In this document: positions 20,451 through 29,821 of the stretch, in pieces
Layout: each line of letters starts with the position of its first letter
Position numbering within the stretch: position 1 is the first letter of the stretch
NCBI RefSeq assembly: GCF_000785435.2
Contig: NZ_JTDB02000002.1
Span: 372,001-436,000 of the forward strand
Source: Paraburkholderia sacchari
GTDB lineage: Bacteria; Pseudomonadota; Gammaproteobacteria; Burkholderiales; Burkholderiaceae
DNA: 64,000 bases
Direction of reading: 5' to 3'
Position numbers and translations under genes: made by a program
Notes under the pieces: generated by a model
Databases searched by the model: none
What the model was told of the DNA's origin: nothing
Seen by the model: the letters and a program-made list of their open reading frames with translations, nothing else

Positions 20451-20850
20451 GTATTTTTTCTATAAGGCGGCGGGCCTCGTTCGCTGCCTCTCGTGGCGCA
20501 TTGCGCGATTTCGAGATAATACGTTGGTGCCGCCTGAAGTTCGCATGAGATGAAATGTTTTCGGTTTTTTTATCAATTAATTTTCATGACCTGCGAATTA
20601 TGAGAGCGCGATTTATCTGAAAAATGGGATATTGGACGAAAATACCGATTTGCACGAAATGGCAGATCTGCGCGGCCTGGCGCGATGCTCCGCGATGCCT
20701 AATTCGGTTTAATTATTTCTATTGCTGTACGCTTTTCGCGACATTCGATTCTGTGTTAATCTCGCCTGCAAATTCCGAGGCAATTCACCTGTCAATGGGC
20801 ATACTGACGCAAGATTGGTAGCCATTAATTAACAAACCACCAGGATACCT
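20451..20850. other. AT-rich intergenic region upstream of the H-NS-like gene
   Basis: 400 bp, distinctly AT-rich from about 20540 to 20840, with runs such as TTTTTTATCAATTAATTTTC. It is a probable promoter and nucleoid-protein binding region, and autoregulation of the downstream H-NS-like gene would be expected. No coding ORF seen. Confidence 0.55.
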
Positions 20851-21159
20851 ATGTCGTCCTACAAGGAACTCCTCGCTCAGCGAGAAAAGCTGGAGAAGCA
20901 GATTGAAGAGGCGAAGGCGCGTGAATATGCCGAAGTCCTCGACGAGATCAAGCAGAAAATGGCTGATTACGGCATTACGCTGGCCGAACTCGGCGGCGGC
21001 CGCGCAGCAGGCAAGGGCGCCAAGGCAGCCAGCCGCTCGCGCGCAAGCGTCGCGCCGAAATACCGTGACCCTGAAAGCGGCAGCACGTGGTCGGGCCGTG
21101 GCAAGCCGCCGCGCTGGATTGCCGGCAAGGACCGCGACGATTTCCTGATTCAGAAGTAA
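20851..21159 (+). CDS. H-NS-like DNA-binding protein
   Basis: A 102-residue nucleoid-associated protein of the H-NS histone family common in Burkholderia. An N-terminal coiled coil (about 1-45, MSSYKELLAQREKLEKQIEE) mediates oligomerisation. An Ala/Gly/Lys-rich linker leads to the C-terminal domain with YRDPESGSTWSGRGKPPRW, the H-NS DNA-binding motif. It would silence AT-rich, often foreign, DNA. It has an AT-rich promoter region and a strong terminator, so it is monocistronic. Confidence 0.95.
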   Translation: MSSYKELLAQREKLEKQIEEAKAREYAEVLDEIKQKMADYGITLAELGGGRAAGKGAKAASRSRASVAPKYRDPESGSTWSGRGKPPRWIAGKDRDDFLIQK

Positions 21160-21207
21160 TTAATCACCTTCTGGCATTCGGGCGATGGGCCTTGCGGCCC
21201 GCAAAGC

Positions 21208-21248
21208 GAAAAAGCCGCGCCGTCACGGGGCAAGCGCGGCTTTTTTGT
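21208..21248 (+). terminator. Rho-independent terminator of the H-NS-like gene
   Basis: Stem AAGCCGCGC/GCGCGGCTT around a GTCACGGGG-type loop, followed by TTTTTTGTTG. Starts about 50 nt after the stop. Confidence 0.9.
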
Positions 21249-21422
21249 TGCTCTCTTACTGATGCCTTTCCAATGCCTTGCGGCATTGTTCCTCTTGCGT
21301 AAACGCGAATACGAGGTGTTCTCGTAATCGGCTGATTTAAAAGAAGATTCCAGGGGTATCTCCAATTGGTCATGGTAGGGCCATTACAATGGCGGCTATT
21401 CCACGCTCGCGCTTTGTAATGC

Positions 21423-22601
21423 ATGTCCACCACCACCGCCATATCATCATCGGATAAACAGCGCGTTGCGCGCAAGACCACGTTTGTGAGCGTCGGCGTC
21501 AATTCGGTGCTGGTCGTGCTGCAAATCGCGGTTGGCGTGTTTGCGCATTCACAGGCCTTGATCGCCGACGGCATCCATTCGCTCTCCGATCTCGTCTCCG
21601 ATTTCGTCGTGCTGCTTGCGAACCGCCATAGCGGCGCAAAGCCGGACGCCGATCACAATTACGGCCACAGCCGTTATGAAACGGTGGCCTCATTATTTCT
21701 CGGCGCATTGCTGATTGCCGTGGGCGTGGGCATGCTCGCGCGCGCCGGCACGCGCATCGCCAATCTCGGCGACATTCCGCCGGTTCACGCGAGCGCGCTT
21801 GCGGTGGCCGTGCTCGTGCTCGTTTCCAAGGAGGCGCTGTTTCGCTACATGCTGCGCGAGGCGCAGCGCGTGCGCTCGGCCATGCTGATCGCCAACGCGT
21901 GGCATGCGCGCTCCGACGCGGCATCGTCGCTCGTGGTCGCCATTGGCATTGTGGGCAGCCTCATGGGCGTGCGGCTGCTCGATCCGATCGCGGCGGCCAT
22001 CGTCGGCTTCATGGTCGCGCGCATGGGTTGGGTGTTCGGCTGGGACGCGCTCCAGGATCTCTCCGATCGCGCGCTCGACGAAACCACCACCGCCGACTTG
22101 CGCGCCACGCTGGTGGGCACGCCCGGCGTGCTCGACGTGCACGAACTGCGCACGCGCAAGACTGGCGACCTCGCGCTCGTGGATGCGCATATTCTCGTCG
22201 ATCCGCTGATCTCGGTTTCGGAAGGGCACTACATTGCGGAGATGGCGCGCGCGCGCCTGCTCAAGGACCCGCGCGTGCTCGACGCGCTGATCCACGTCGA
22301 TCCCGAGGACGACATGCACGTGCGCTCGGTCGCGAACCTGCCGCCGCGCAGCGAAGTCGCGAGTGCGCTGCGCGAGGCGCTTGCGGCGCACGGCGTGCGC
22401 GTGGAGGCGGTCACGCTTCACTACCTGAGCACGGGCCTCGAAATCCAGGTCGTGCTGGCGGCGCACAGCGAAGCGGGACGTATCGACGGCATCGACATGC
22501 AGGCGCTCGCGCGCAAGCTCGGCGCGAGCAAGGTGGAAGCGGTGCAGGCCGCGACGCCGATGAAAGCGCCGACGCCAGGTCCGGGACCGGCGGGCGCGTA
22601 G
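21423..22601 (+). CDS. cation diffusion facilitator (CDF) metal transporter
   Basis: A 392-residue inner-membrane Zn/Fe/Co efflux protein. Six hydrophobic segments occupy about 20-220; metal-site residues are seen as IADGIHSLSDLVSD (Asp pair), NYGHSRYET and WHARSDAASS (the second His/Asp site). The cytoplasmic C-terminal domain continues to about 390 and is longer than in FieF (about 300 residues), with a second ferredoxin-like repeat possible after residue 300. It exports divalent metal in exchange for protons. Confidence 0.93.
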   Translation: MSTTTAISSSDKQRVARKTTFVSVGVNSVLVVLQIAVGVFAHSQALIADGIHSLSDLVSDFVVLLANRHSGAKPDADHNYGHSRYETVASLFLGALLIAVGVGMLARAGTRIANLGDIPPVHASALAVAVLVLVSKEALFRYMLREAQRVRSAMLIANAWHARSDAASSLVVAIGIVGSLMGVRLLDPIAAAIVGFMVARMGWVFGWDALQDLSDRALDETTTADLRATLVGTPGVLDVHELRTRKTGDLALVDAHILVDPLISVSEGHYIAEMARARLLKDPRVLDALIHVDPEDDMHVRSVANLPPRSEVASALREALAAHGVRVEAVTLHYLSTGLEIQVVLAAHSEAGRIDGIDMQALARKLGASKVEAVQAATPMKAPTPGPGPAGA

Positions 22602-22649
22602 TACCGCGGCCGCCAGCCGCGCCGGAGCGAGGCTTAAAGGATCAACCGC

Positions 22650-23120
22650 TCACAGCGGCAATTGCGTATCGAACTTGATTTCCCGCAGCACGACGCTCGT
22701 GCGCACCTGCGCGACCGCCGGAATGCGGAAGATGCGTTCGTGCAGGAAGGTGTCGTAAGCCTTGATGTCCGGCGCAACGATCTTGAGGATGTAATCCGAT
22801 TCGCCGGTCGTGCTGTAGCACTCGGTCACTTCGGGGCAGGTGGCGATCTCGCGCTCGAACGCCTCCACGCCGCCTTCGGTGTGCCGCGTGAGATGAATAT
22901 GCGCGAGCGCGCAGACGTGCAAGCCGAGCTTCTCGCGATCGAGCAGCGCCGTGTAGCGCTGGATCACGCCCGACTGCTCCATGTCCTTGATGCGCCGCCA
23001 GCACGGCGTGCTGGAGAGGCCCACCTGATCGGAGATTTCCTGCACCGAGCGGCGCGCGTCGAGCTGCAAAAGACGCAGGATCTTTTGAGAGAACGTATCG
23101 AGTGTCAAATGCGCCTCCAT
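22650..23120 (-). CDS. Lrp/AsnC-family transcriptional regulator
   Basis: A 156-residue regulator. The N-terminal HTH (about 10-60) includes SVQEISDQVGLSSTPCWRRIK, the Lrp recognition pattern. The C-terminal RAM domain (about 70-150) includes GESDYILKIVAPDIKAYDTF, where amino-acid effectors bind. Start at MEAHLTLDTFSQ (23120); the extra upstream residues in the open frame are untypical. It probably responds to an amino acid; its regulon is not visible here. It is followed by a short gap and the convergent CDF gene. Confidence 0.93.
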   Translation of the reverse strand: MEAHLTLDTFSQKILRLLQLDARRSVQEISDQVGLSSTPCWRRIKDMEQSGVIQRYTALLDREKLGLHVCALAHIHLTRHTEGGVEAFEREIATCPEVTECYSTTGESDYILKIVAPDIKAYDTFLHERIFRIPAVAQVRTSVVLREIKFDTQLPL

Positions 23121-23210
23121 GTGCGTCGCCGTATTTCCGAATGTTAGAGGCCGGAAAAACGAAACGCAATGCAAACCGCGCTTGACGAGGGAGATTCCCT
23201 AATTTGATGC

Positions 23211-23855
23211 TCAGATGGTGGCTTTCCGCCCCGAGGTGTCCCCATCATCGAGAGCGGAGGCGGTTGCCAGCGCCGCCTGCTGCGCGCGCAGATCGGCGAG
23301 CATGTTGCAGAACAGCGCGCCTTGCTCGATGGCGTCGTCGAGCGCGACGTGGGTGTGCGGGTGGTCGTCGAACCAGTGCTTCGGAAAGCGCGGCTTGATG
23401 CACTTGCGGTACGGCAGGCCCGTCATGGCGAACGCGAGCGTCTTGATGTCGAGCGCCGACCACGAGAATGGGCAGCGCCCCGCGAAGCGCATCATGTACC
23501 AGAACATGAAGGTGAAATCGAAGCCTGCCGGCATGGCCACGAACACGGGCTTGCCGGGCAGCGCCTCCACCCACTCCACATAGGCATTGAGCGCTTCGGC
23601 CGGGTCCTGCAGATCCTTGCGGCACGCGGCCCATGCGTCGGGCTGCGTTTCCCACCACGCGGCCTGCACCGGATGCGGCGCCGCGCCTTCGAGCGTGGCG
23701 AGATTCGCCGAGAAGGTCGCGATCAAACGCTTGTCGGCGGTGTAGGCCGCCGACGCGAAGCTCAGCATCGAGTGCGGTCCGGGGATGGGGCCGTCGGCCT
23801 CGACGTCGGTGCTGACGTAGATCTCTTCAATGGCGGTTTGATTCGCTGGAGTCAT
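23211..23855 (-). CDS. DEDD-type 3'-5' exonuclease family protein
   Basis: A 214-residue predicted exonuclease. The first motif TDVEADG supplies the Asp17-x-Glu19 pair; a later [13 protein letters not shown] supplies the His and Asp of the DEDDh site. The middle motif is less clear ([10 protein letters not shown]). The core resembles RNase-T-like or polymerase epsilon-like domains. Substrate may be RNA or DNA ends. It is downstream of, and same-strand with, the MBL hydrolase gene (52 bp gap), so co-transcription is possible. Confidence 0.82.
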   Translation of the reverse strand: MTPANQTAIEEIYVSTDVEADGPIPGPHSMLSFASAAYTADKRLIATFSANLATLEGAAPHPVQAAWWETQPDAWAACRKDLQDPAEALNAYVEWVEALPGKPVFVAMPAGFDFTFMFWYMMRFAGRCPFSWSALDIKTLAFAMTGLPYRKCIKPRFPKHWFDDHPHTHVALDDAIEQGALFCNMLADLRAQQAALATASALDDGDTSGRKATI

Positions 23856-23907
23856 GAGCTGGATTCGATAACAGGTTCTACGCGTGCTGGCGAACTCGGC
23901 TCGGCGC

Positions 23908-24585
23908 TCAACCCCAAGGGGCCTGGCTCGCGCCGCCCGAAACGCCAGGCACGCTGTCTGCTACATAGGGATTCGTGCGGCGCTCCTCGCCGAAAGTCGA
24001 AACCGGACCGTGGCCCGGCACGAACGTGACTTCGTTGCCGAGCGGCCAAAGCTTCTCGCGGATCGAGCGGATCAGGTCCGCGTGATTGCCACGCGGAAAG
24101 TCGGTGCGCCCGATCGAGCCCGCGAACAGCACATCGCCCACCAGCGCGAGGTCATGCTTGCGGCTGAAGAACACGACGTGTCCAGGCGTGTGGCCGGGAC
24201 AGTGGTAGACCTCCAGCTCCTCACCTCCAAACTGCACGGTGTCGCCGTCCGCGAGCCAGCGGTCGGGCTCGAACGCCTGCGCGTGGCCAAAGCCGAAGCG
24301 CTCGCTTTGCTGCGGCAACTGATCGATCCAGAAACGCTCGTCCTCATGCGGGCCGAAGATCGGCACGCCGAACTTCTCGGCGAGTTCCTTCGCACCCGCG
24401 CAGTGATCGAGATGGCCGTGCGTGAGCAGCACCTTTTCGAGCTGCACGCCCTGGCGCTCGATCTCGGCCTCGATGCGATCGAGGTCGCCGCCCGGATCGA
24501 CCACGGCGGCACGCCGCGTTGCCTCGCAGACGAGAAGCGAACTGTTTTGCTGGAACGGCGTGACGGGAATCAGCGTGACTTTCAT
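23908..24585 (-). CDS. MBL-fold metallo-hydrolase (glyoxalase II-like)
   Basis: A 225-residue metallo-beta-lactamase-fold hydrolase. The metal motif [10 protein letters not shown] (H-x-H-x-D-H) lies near 58-67, with further ligands in [24 protein letters not shown] and VPGHGP. It matches the YcbL/GloB-like group of 210-230 residues that hydrolyse thioesters such as S-lactoylglutathione or act as small promiscuous hydrolases. Start [14 protein letters not shown] at 24585; the upstream extension is Pro/Arg-rich and not family-like. Confidence 0.92.
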   Translation of the reverse strand: MKVTLIPVTPFQQNSSLLVCEATRRAAVVDPGGDLDRIEAEIERQGVQLEKVLLTHGHLDHCAGAKELAEKFGVPIFGPHEDERFWIDQLPQQSERFGFGHAQAFEPDRWLADGDTVQFGGEELEVYHCPGHTPGHVVFFSRKHDLALVGDVLFAGSIGRTDFPRGNHADLIRSIREKLWPLGNEVTFVPGHGPVSTFGEERRTNPYVADSVPGVSGGASQAPWG

Positions 24586-25319
24586 GCGTGCGGCTCTTGG
24601 ATGACGTGTGTTGCGTGGACCTGGACCAGGCCAAAGACCCGATTGTACCGGGGCGCGCAAGACGCCGCCGGGGCTTGCTGGAGGGCATCTGGCAGCCTTG
24701 TCAGACAAGGCCATCGGATGAGTAGGACAAACGGCTTTGTTACATCAATAGTGAAAAATCATGGAGTTTTCTACCCGGCAAGGATGGCAAGAATTACTTT
24801 TAGGTATAATGCGGTCCATCAAGCACGTTACGCGTGCATTCACTGGGCGATGCGACCCGCGGTTTAAAACGGGTCTCGATGCATCGCCGTCAAGCAGTGC
24901 CGTCAAGAAAGGCTGGCTAAACAGGCTGCCTTACAAGATGGCAAATCAGGTGCCGATCCGTTCGGCACCGCACGTCTTGCCCAGCCAGGTGCTACGCGCC
25001 TGCCACGGCCTTGCTGCCGTGACGCTGGGTGGGGCCTACGCCGCCGTTCCTGTGCGCCGTGTGTTACCGGCGCGCCTGAACGTGTACATCGCGTTCGATG
25101 GCGGCATGTGGGGTCTGGTCAGGCTGCCGGGGACAGGCTGCGCCAGACGTGAAAGAAAACCAGCGGTTAGCGGCATATGGGGCTGCATCCGGGTATTGGC
25201 ATTCGCTCGCCTTTTTTCATCGATCGGCGGGAGGGGTGTTCTTTTGCCTGCGACCGCCGGAGTCATCCACGAACGCGCAACCAAGGCGCGGGACGGCTCC
25301 GAAACACGATGGCTAACTT
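24586..25319 (+). other. long leader region before rlpA with a TATAAT box and hairpin
   Basis: 734 bp without a convincing gene. A perfect TATAAT hexamer lies at 24805-24810. About 35 nt downstream is a stem-loop at 24846-24888 (8-bp outer stem GGCGATGC/GCATCGCC, 5-bp inner stem GACCC/GGGTC, one 5-nt bulge). An open frame from 24761 overlaps the rlpA start out of frame and has odd composition. The region could carry an unannotated RNA or an unusually long rlpA leader. Confidence 0.4.
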
Positions 25320-25922
25320 ATGAAATTCGGACTTTCTCGACGACGACTCGGGAGTCTCGCAGCCGTGTCCGTGCTGGCCGGTTGTGCCATGCCGCCTGGT
25401 CCGCAGGACCACGCGCAGGGCAACTCGCTCAGCACCAAGGACGCGCACACGGCGTTCGCCGCTCCGCAGAGCTACGGCTCCGCGTTCGGCTCGCTGCCTG
25501 CAGCAGGCGCTGGCAAGGACAACTCGCTTGCCGACGCACAACCGATCGACGGCAACACGCCTGACGTCGGCTCGTTCCACCAGACCGGCCGCGCCTCGTG
25601 GTACGGCCGCGCGTTCCATGGCCGCAAGACCGCGAGCGGCGAACGCTTCGACATGAAGGCGCTGACCGCCGCGCACCGCACGCTGCCGCTCGGCTCCTAT
25701 GTACGCGTGAGCGTGCCCGCCACCTCGAAGTCGGTCGTGGTGAAGATCAACGACCGCGGACCGTACGCGCGTGGCCGCGTTCTCGACCTGTCCTTTGCGG
25801 CGGCGAAGGTGCTGGGCCTCCAGCATGCGGGCACCGCGAAGGTGAACATCGAAGGCCTCTCGCGCCAGGAAGCGAAGGCCGCGCAAGCCGAAATGCTGGC
25901 GGCAAACTCGACCACCAACTGA
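25320..25922 (+). CDS. rlpA: RlpA-family septal ring lytic transglycosylase
   Basis: A 200-residue outer-membrane lipoprotein. The signal ends in a lipobox SVLAGC with acylated Cys22. The double-psi beta-barrel domain (about 88-180) includes ASWYGRAFHGRKTASGERF and VKINDRGPYARGRVLDLS, with the catalytic Asp of the DRGPY motif. It lacks the SPOR domain of the long RlpA proteins, so it is a short form; septal localisation is therefore not assured. It cleaves glycan strands lacking peptide stems in its characterised relatives. It has a terminator downstream. Confidence 0.92.
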   Translation: MKFGLSRRRLGSLAAVSVLAGCAMPPGPQDHAQGNSLSTKDAHTAFAAPQSYGSAFGSLPAAGAGKDNSLADAQPIDGNTPDVGSFHQTGRASWYGRAFHGRKTASGERFDMKALTAAHRTLPLGSYVRVSVPATSKSVVVKINDRGPYARGRVLDLSFAAAKVLGLQHAGTAKVNIEGLSRQEAKAAQAEMLAANSTTN

Positions 25923-25950
25923 GCTTCGCCACGCTGAGGTTGCAAACATG

Positions 25951-25992
25951 AAGGGCCGTGTCGATCAATCGACGCGGCCCTTCGGTTTTTCT
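25951..25992 (+). terminator. Rho-independent terminator of rlpA
   Basis: Stem AAGGGCCGYGTCGAT/ATCGACGCGGCCCTT with a very short loop, followed by CGGTTTTTC. Stops about 30 nt after rlpA and faces the convergent rsmI gene. Confidence 0.85.
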
Positions 25993-26031
25993 GACGGTTA
26001 TCGGCGCGTAGTTGTCGACGCGCAGTTGGCG

Positions 26032-26937
26032 TCAGTTGGCGTCTTCCTCAGCTTCCTCATCTCCGCCTTCGTTCTTCAGCTCCAGCGCACGCGCGTAGAG
26101 CGCGTTGCGCGACGCGCCCGTAAGCGCCGCCGCGATCTTCGCCGCGCCCTTTACCGGCACCTCTTCCAGCAGCACACGCAGCAGCGCATCGTGATCGGCG
26201 TCGCCAGGCGATCGCGCGCTCGCACCTTCCACGGCCAGCACGAACTCACCGCGTTGACGATTGGCATCGGCGGCCAGCCACGCTGGCCCTTCGGCCAGGG
26301 TGCCGCACCAGAGCGCCTCGTGTAGCTTCGTCAACTCGCGGGCGATCAGCAGACGCCGCGCGGGGCCGAACGCATCGGCTAGCGCCTGCACGGTATCGAC
26401 AATGCGATGCGGCGCTTCGTAGAACACCATCGCATGCGCATGCGTCCCGAGCGCTTGCAACGCGGCCGCGCGTTGCTTGGGCTTCGAAGGCAGAAAGCCG
26501 AGGAACGTGAAGGTCGCGACCCAGTCGCCGGCTGCGGAAAGCGCAGTGGCCAGCGCGCTCGCGCCCGGCAGCGGCACGACCTGGAAACCGGCGGCGCGCA
26601 CCGCATCCACGAGCTTCGCGCCGGGGTCCGAGATGCCGGGCGTACCCGCGTCCGAGACGCAGGCCACGCGCTCGCCCGCGCGCAGATGCTCGATCACGCG
26701 CAGCGCCGCTTCGCGCTCGTTGTGTTCGTGCACGGCGACGAGCGGCTTCGAAATGCCATAGCGCGCGAGCAGTTGGCCCGTGTTGCGCGTGTCCTCGGCG
26801 GCGATGCGATCGACGAGGCCGAGCACATGCAGCGCGCGCAAGGTGATGTCGGCCGTATTGCCGATGGGCGTCGCCACGACATACAGCGTGGCGGCGGGAT
26901 ATTGCTGGGCTTGGGCGAGTTCGAGGAGGGACGTCAT
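26032..26937 (-). CDS. rsmI: 16S rRNA (cytidine(1402)-2'-O)-methyltransferase
   Basis: A 301-residue SAM-dependent methyltransferase that 2'-O-methylates C1402 in the ribosomal P site. The family motifs [19 protein letters not shown] and [13 protein letters not shown] are intact. Start [15 protein letters not shown] at 26937. The C-terminus is an acidic tail ([13 protein letters not shown]). It is divergent from yraN, as expected from the conserved rsmI-yraN neighbourhood. Confidence 0.96.
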   Translation of the reverse strand: MTSLLELAQAQQYPAATLYVVATPIGNTADITLRALHVLGLVDRIAAEDTRNTGQLLARYGISKPLVAVHEHNEREAALRVIEHLRAGERVACVSDAGTPGISDPGAKLVDAVRAAGFQVVPLPGASALATALSAAGDWVATFTFLGFLPSKPKQRAAALQALGTHAHAMVFYEAPHRIVDTVQALADAFGPARRLLIARELTKLHEALWCGTLAEGPAWLAADANRQRGEFVLAVEGASARSPGDADHDALLRVLLEEVPVKGAAKIAAALTGASRNALYARALELKNEGGDEEAEEDAN

Positions 26938-26974
26938 GACACGGAACGCGCGAACGCAAGAAAAGAGGCCGTCA

Positions 26975-27493
26975 TTGTGCCATGTGGGGGACGGCGCGGC
27001 GGCGCAGGACACGCGGCAGCGCGAGGGCGGCAGACGCGTCTCGCGCACGCGTGCAGGCGCGGATGAGCCGGTGAGTCCACATCGCGACAACTTTTACGCG
27101 CAAGGCCGGTCCAATGCCTCACGCCGTGAGGCAGGCGCGCGCTTTGAATCGCACGCACTCGCTTTTTTGCAGCGTCAGCGCCTCGTGCTGGTTGCGCGCA
27201 ACGTGCATTGCCGTGGCGGCGAACTGGACCTGGTGATGCGCGATCGCGACGGCACGCTCGTTTTCGTGGAAGTGCGCGCACGCACGCGGCACGGCTATGG
27301 CGGCGCGGCGGCGAGCGTGGGCTGGCACAAGCAGCAGCGCATCTTGCGCGCGGCGCGCTATTACCTGGCAGGCCTCGCGATGAATGCGCATGCACGCGAG
27401 GCGTTGCCGACGGCGTGCCGCTTCGACGTGGTGACGTTCGACGGCGGACGTCTCGCGTGGCTGCGCGACGCGTTTCGCGAAGACGGACGTTGA
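26975..27493 (+). CDS. yraN: YraN-family (UPF0102) putative endonuclease-like protein
   Basis: A 172-residue member of UPF0102, which has a Holliday-junction-resolvase-like nuclease fold. The conserved core is [17 protein letters not shown] through [31 protein letters not shown], with the E-x-D...E-V pattern of PD-(D/E)XK-type sites. The start is uncertain: an ATG at 26936 would overlap the rsmI start codon region, so the TTG at 26975 (reading on as [10 protein letters not shown]) is preferred; a GTG at 27071 is also possible. Function in the cell is unknown. Confidence 0.85.
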   Translation: MCHVGDGAAAQDTRQREGGRRVSRTRAGADEPVSPHRDNFYAQGRSNASRREAGARFESHALAFLQRQRLVLVARNVHCRGGELDLVMRDRDGTLVFVEVRARTRHGYGGAAASVGWHKQQRILRAARYYLAGLAMNAHAREALPTACRFDVVTFDGGRLAWLRDAFREDGR

Positions 27494-27606
27494 GCGCGCG
27501 AAGCGCAAGCCGATGTGGATGTGCGCAGACGCCTGCATGCGCAAAAACGGCATGAAAAACGCGTGCGGAAAAGAACGCCGGAAGAGAACGAGCGTGAGTG
27601 CGCTAA

Positions 27607-28257
<651 letters not shown>

Positions 28258-28284
28258 CCGCGAAGGACGAAGGAGAGGGAGTTG

Positions 28285-29082
28285 ATGAGCAGAAACAGCA
28301 AGATGCGCGCGCTGGCCCGGACCACGCTGACGATCGGCTTCGCAGCCTCGCTGTGCGCGAGCCTGCAGGGTTGCTTCCTCGCCGTCGCGGGCGCGGCGGC
28401 GGGCGGCACCGCGCTGGTGGCGACCGACCGGCGCACCGTGGGCTCTCAGACCGAAGACCGCGAGATCCAGGTGAAGGCGCTCTCGAACCTGAGCAGCGGC
28501 CTGCCCGACAGCTCGCACGTGAACGTGGCCGTGTTCAACCAGCGCGTGCTGATAACGGGCGAAGTACCCGACGAAGCATCGAAGCAGAAAGCCGAAACCA
28601 TCGTGCGTGGCGTCGCGAACGTGGGATCGGTCATCAACGAACTGGCGGTGCAGCCGGCGAGCTCGTTCTCGTCGCGCGCCAACGACTCGTATCTTGAAGG
28701 GCGCGTGAAGAGCGAGCTGGTGGCCTATAAGGACATCTCGGCGAATAACTTCAAGGTGGTGAGCGAGCGCGGCATTATCTATTTGATGGGGCTCGTGACT
28801 ACGCAGGAAGGCAATATTGGCGCGAACGCGGCGAGCACGGTGCCTGGCGTGATGCAGGTGGTGAAGTGCTATCAGTACATTCAGCCGGCGCAGGCGGCTG
28901 CGGCGAATGCGTCGGGTAGCGGGACTGGTGCGGCTACGGCGCCGGTGAGTGCGGCAGATGCGCCGACTGTGGGCGCGGTGCCGGATTCGGGCGTGAGCTC
29001 CCAGCCGCTCGATGTGCAATCGCCCGCGCCGGTGAAGGATTCTGCGCCGGTGCATCCGGGTAGCAATGGGAAGACGATGTGA
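28285..29082 (+). CDS. dolP: BON-domain outer-membrane lipoprotein (DolP/YraP type)
   Basis: A 265-residue lipoprotein: Cys30 in the lipobox SLQGC, then two BON domains (about 60-130 and 140-205) with VFNQRVLITGEVPDEASKQ and VVSERGIIYLMGLVT. The C-terminal about 50 residues are Ala/Ser/Pro/Thr-rich and longer than in E. coli DolP (191 residues). DolP supports outer-membrane integrity and BAM function. Its ATG at 28285 follows AGGAGAGGGAG; it lies 27 bp after diaA. Confidence 0.9.
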   Translation: MSRNSKMRALARTTLTIGFAASLCASLQGCFLAVAGAAAGGTALVATDRRTVGSQTEDREIQVKALSNLSSGLPDSSHVNVAVFNQRVLITGEVPDEASKQKAETIVRGVANVGSVINELAVQPASSFSSRANDSYLEGRVKSELVAYKDISANNFKVVSERGIIYLMGLVTTQEGNIGANAASTVPGVMQVVKCYQYIQPAQAAAANASGSGTGAATAPVSAADAPTVGAVPDSGVSSQPLDVQSPAPVKDSAPVHPGSNGKTM

Positions 29083-29462
29083 TGGTGATGCGTTCTTTTG
29101 TTGTGCCTGGGCGGTGGGTTGCTGGGGTGGTGGCGCTTGCTGCTGGCGTTGCTGGAGGGGCTCCGGCTTTTGCTGCTGATGCGGCGGTGGGCAATGGGGC
29201 CGTGGTTGCGCGGTCCAATGCCTGCATGGGGTGTCATACGGTGGATCGGAAGCTTGTGGGGCCTTCGTTTAAGGATATTGCTGCCAAGTACAAGGGCGAT
29301 GCCGGGGCGCAGGCCAAGCTTGAGAAGAAGGTAAGGGATGGGGGCGCTGGGGTTTGGGGCGCGGTTCCTATGCCTGCGCATCCGCGGATGAGTGCGGGGG
29401 ATGTGAAGGATGTGGTGGCTTGGGTTTTGGCTGGGGCGCCGGATGCTTCTGCTGCCAAGTAA
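29082..29462 (+). CDS. class I c-type cytochrome
   Basis: A 126-residue secreted cytochrome c. A Sec signal (about 1-32, VVALAAGVAGGAPAFAA) is followed by the heme motif CMGCH (Cys48, Cys51, His52). The likely distal Met is in VPMPAHPRM near the C-terminus. Size and motif fit the c-551/c-552 group of small periplasmic electron carriers. The start overlaps the dolP stop by one base; an ATG six bases later is equally possible. Base composition becomes G/T-rich in wobble positions compared with dolP. Confidence 0.9.
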   Translation: MVMRSFVVPGRWVAGVVALAAGVAGGAPAFAADAAVGNGAVVARSNACMGCHTVDRKLVGPSFKDIAAKYKGDAGAQAKLEKKVRDGGAGVWGAVPMPAHPRMSAGDVKDVVAWVLAGAPDASAAK

Positions 29463-29555
29463 TGCGGGCATTTTCGCGGGCTTTTGAGGTTGAGGTCGCG
29501 CAATTTTGGTGCTTGGCACAACCGGAAATTGCTGTGCTAGAATCATTTGGATAGT

Positions 29556-29631
<76 letters not shown>

Positions 29632-29663
29632 TCCGATGTTCCAGGTAGTTCCAAGGTATTCCC

Positions 29664-29703
29664 GAAACCCCGCGTCCCGTAAGGCTCGCGGGGTTTTTGT
29701 TTC
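29664..29703 (+). terminator. terminator of the tRNA-Ala transcript
   Basis: Stem AAACCCCGCG/CGCGGGGTTT, loop TCCCGTAAGGCT, followed by TTGTTTCC. About 34 nt after the tRNA. Confidence 0.85.
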
Positions 29704-29755
29704 CACTTTGGGATCATGGTTTCCGTTGACAGCCGGGGGCCTTTCGGCGCAGGTT

Positions 29756-29803
29756 TGGGGGCATGGCGCTCATTTTTGAGCCCGCCAGAAATTTAGGCCC
29801 CCA
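29756..29803. promoter_or_regulatory. inverted repeat upstream of the integrase gene
   Basis: TGGGGGC (29756-29762) and GCCCCCA (29797-29803) are exact inverted arms flanking a second partial dyad (GGCGCTC...GAGCCCGCC). GGGAGG lies just upstream of the int ATG. This could be an operator or integrase arm-binding region. Confidence 0.45.
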
Positions 29804-29821
29804 CGCTACGGGAGGTGTCCC

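Noticed and set aside
24586..25319. RNase P RNA, tmRNA or 6S RNA in the gap before rlpA
   Set aside because: The conserved core segments of RNase P RNA and tmRNA that I could look for are absent; 6S RNA cannot be judged by eye and is not supported.
24761..25564. 267-codon frame overlapping the rlpA start
   Set aside because: It runs out of frame into rlpA, has no recognisable domain, and its downstream third is a shadow of rlpA.
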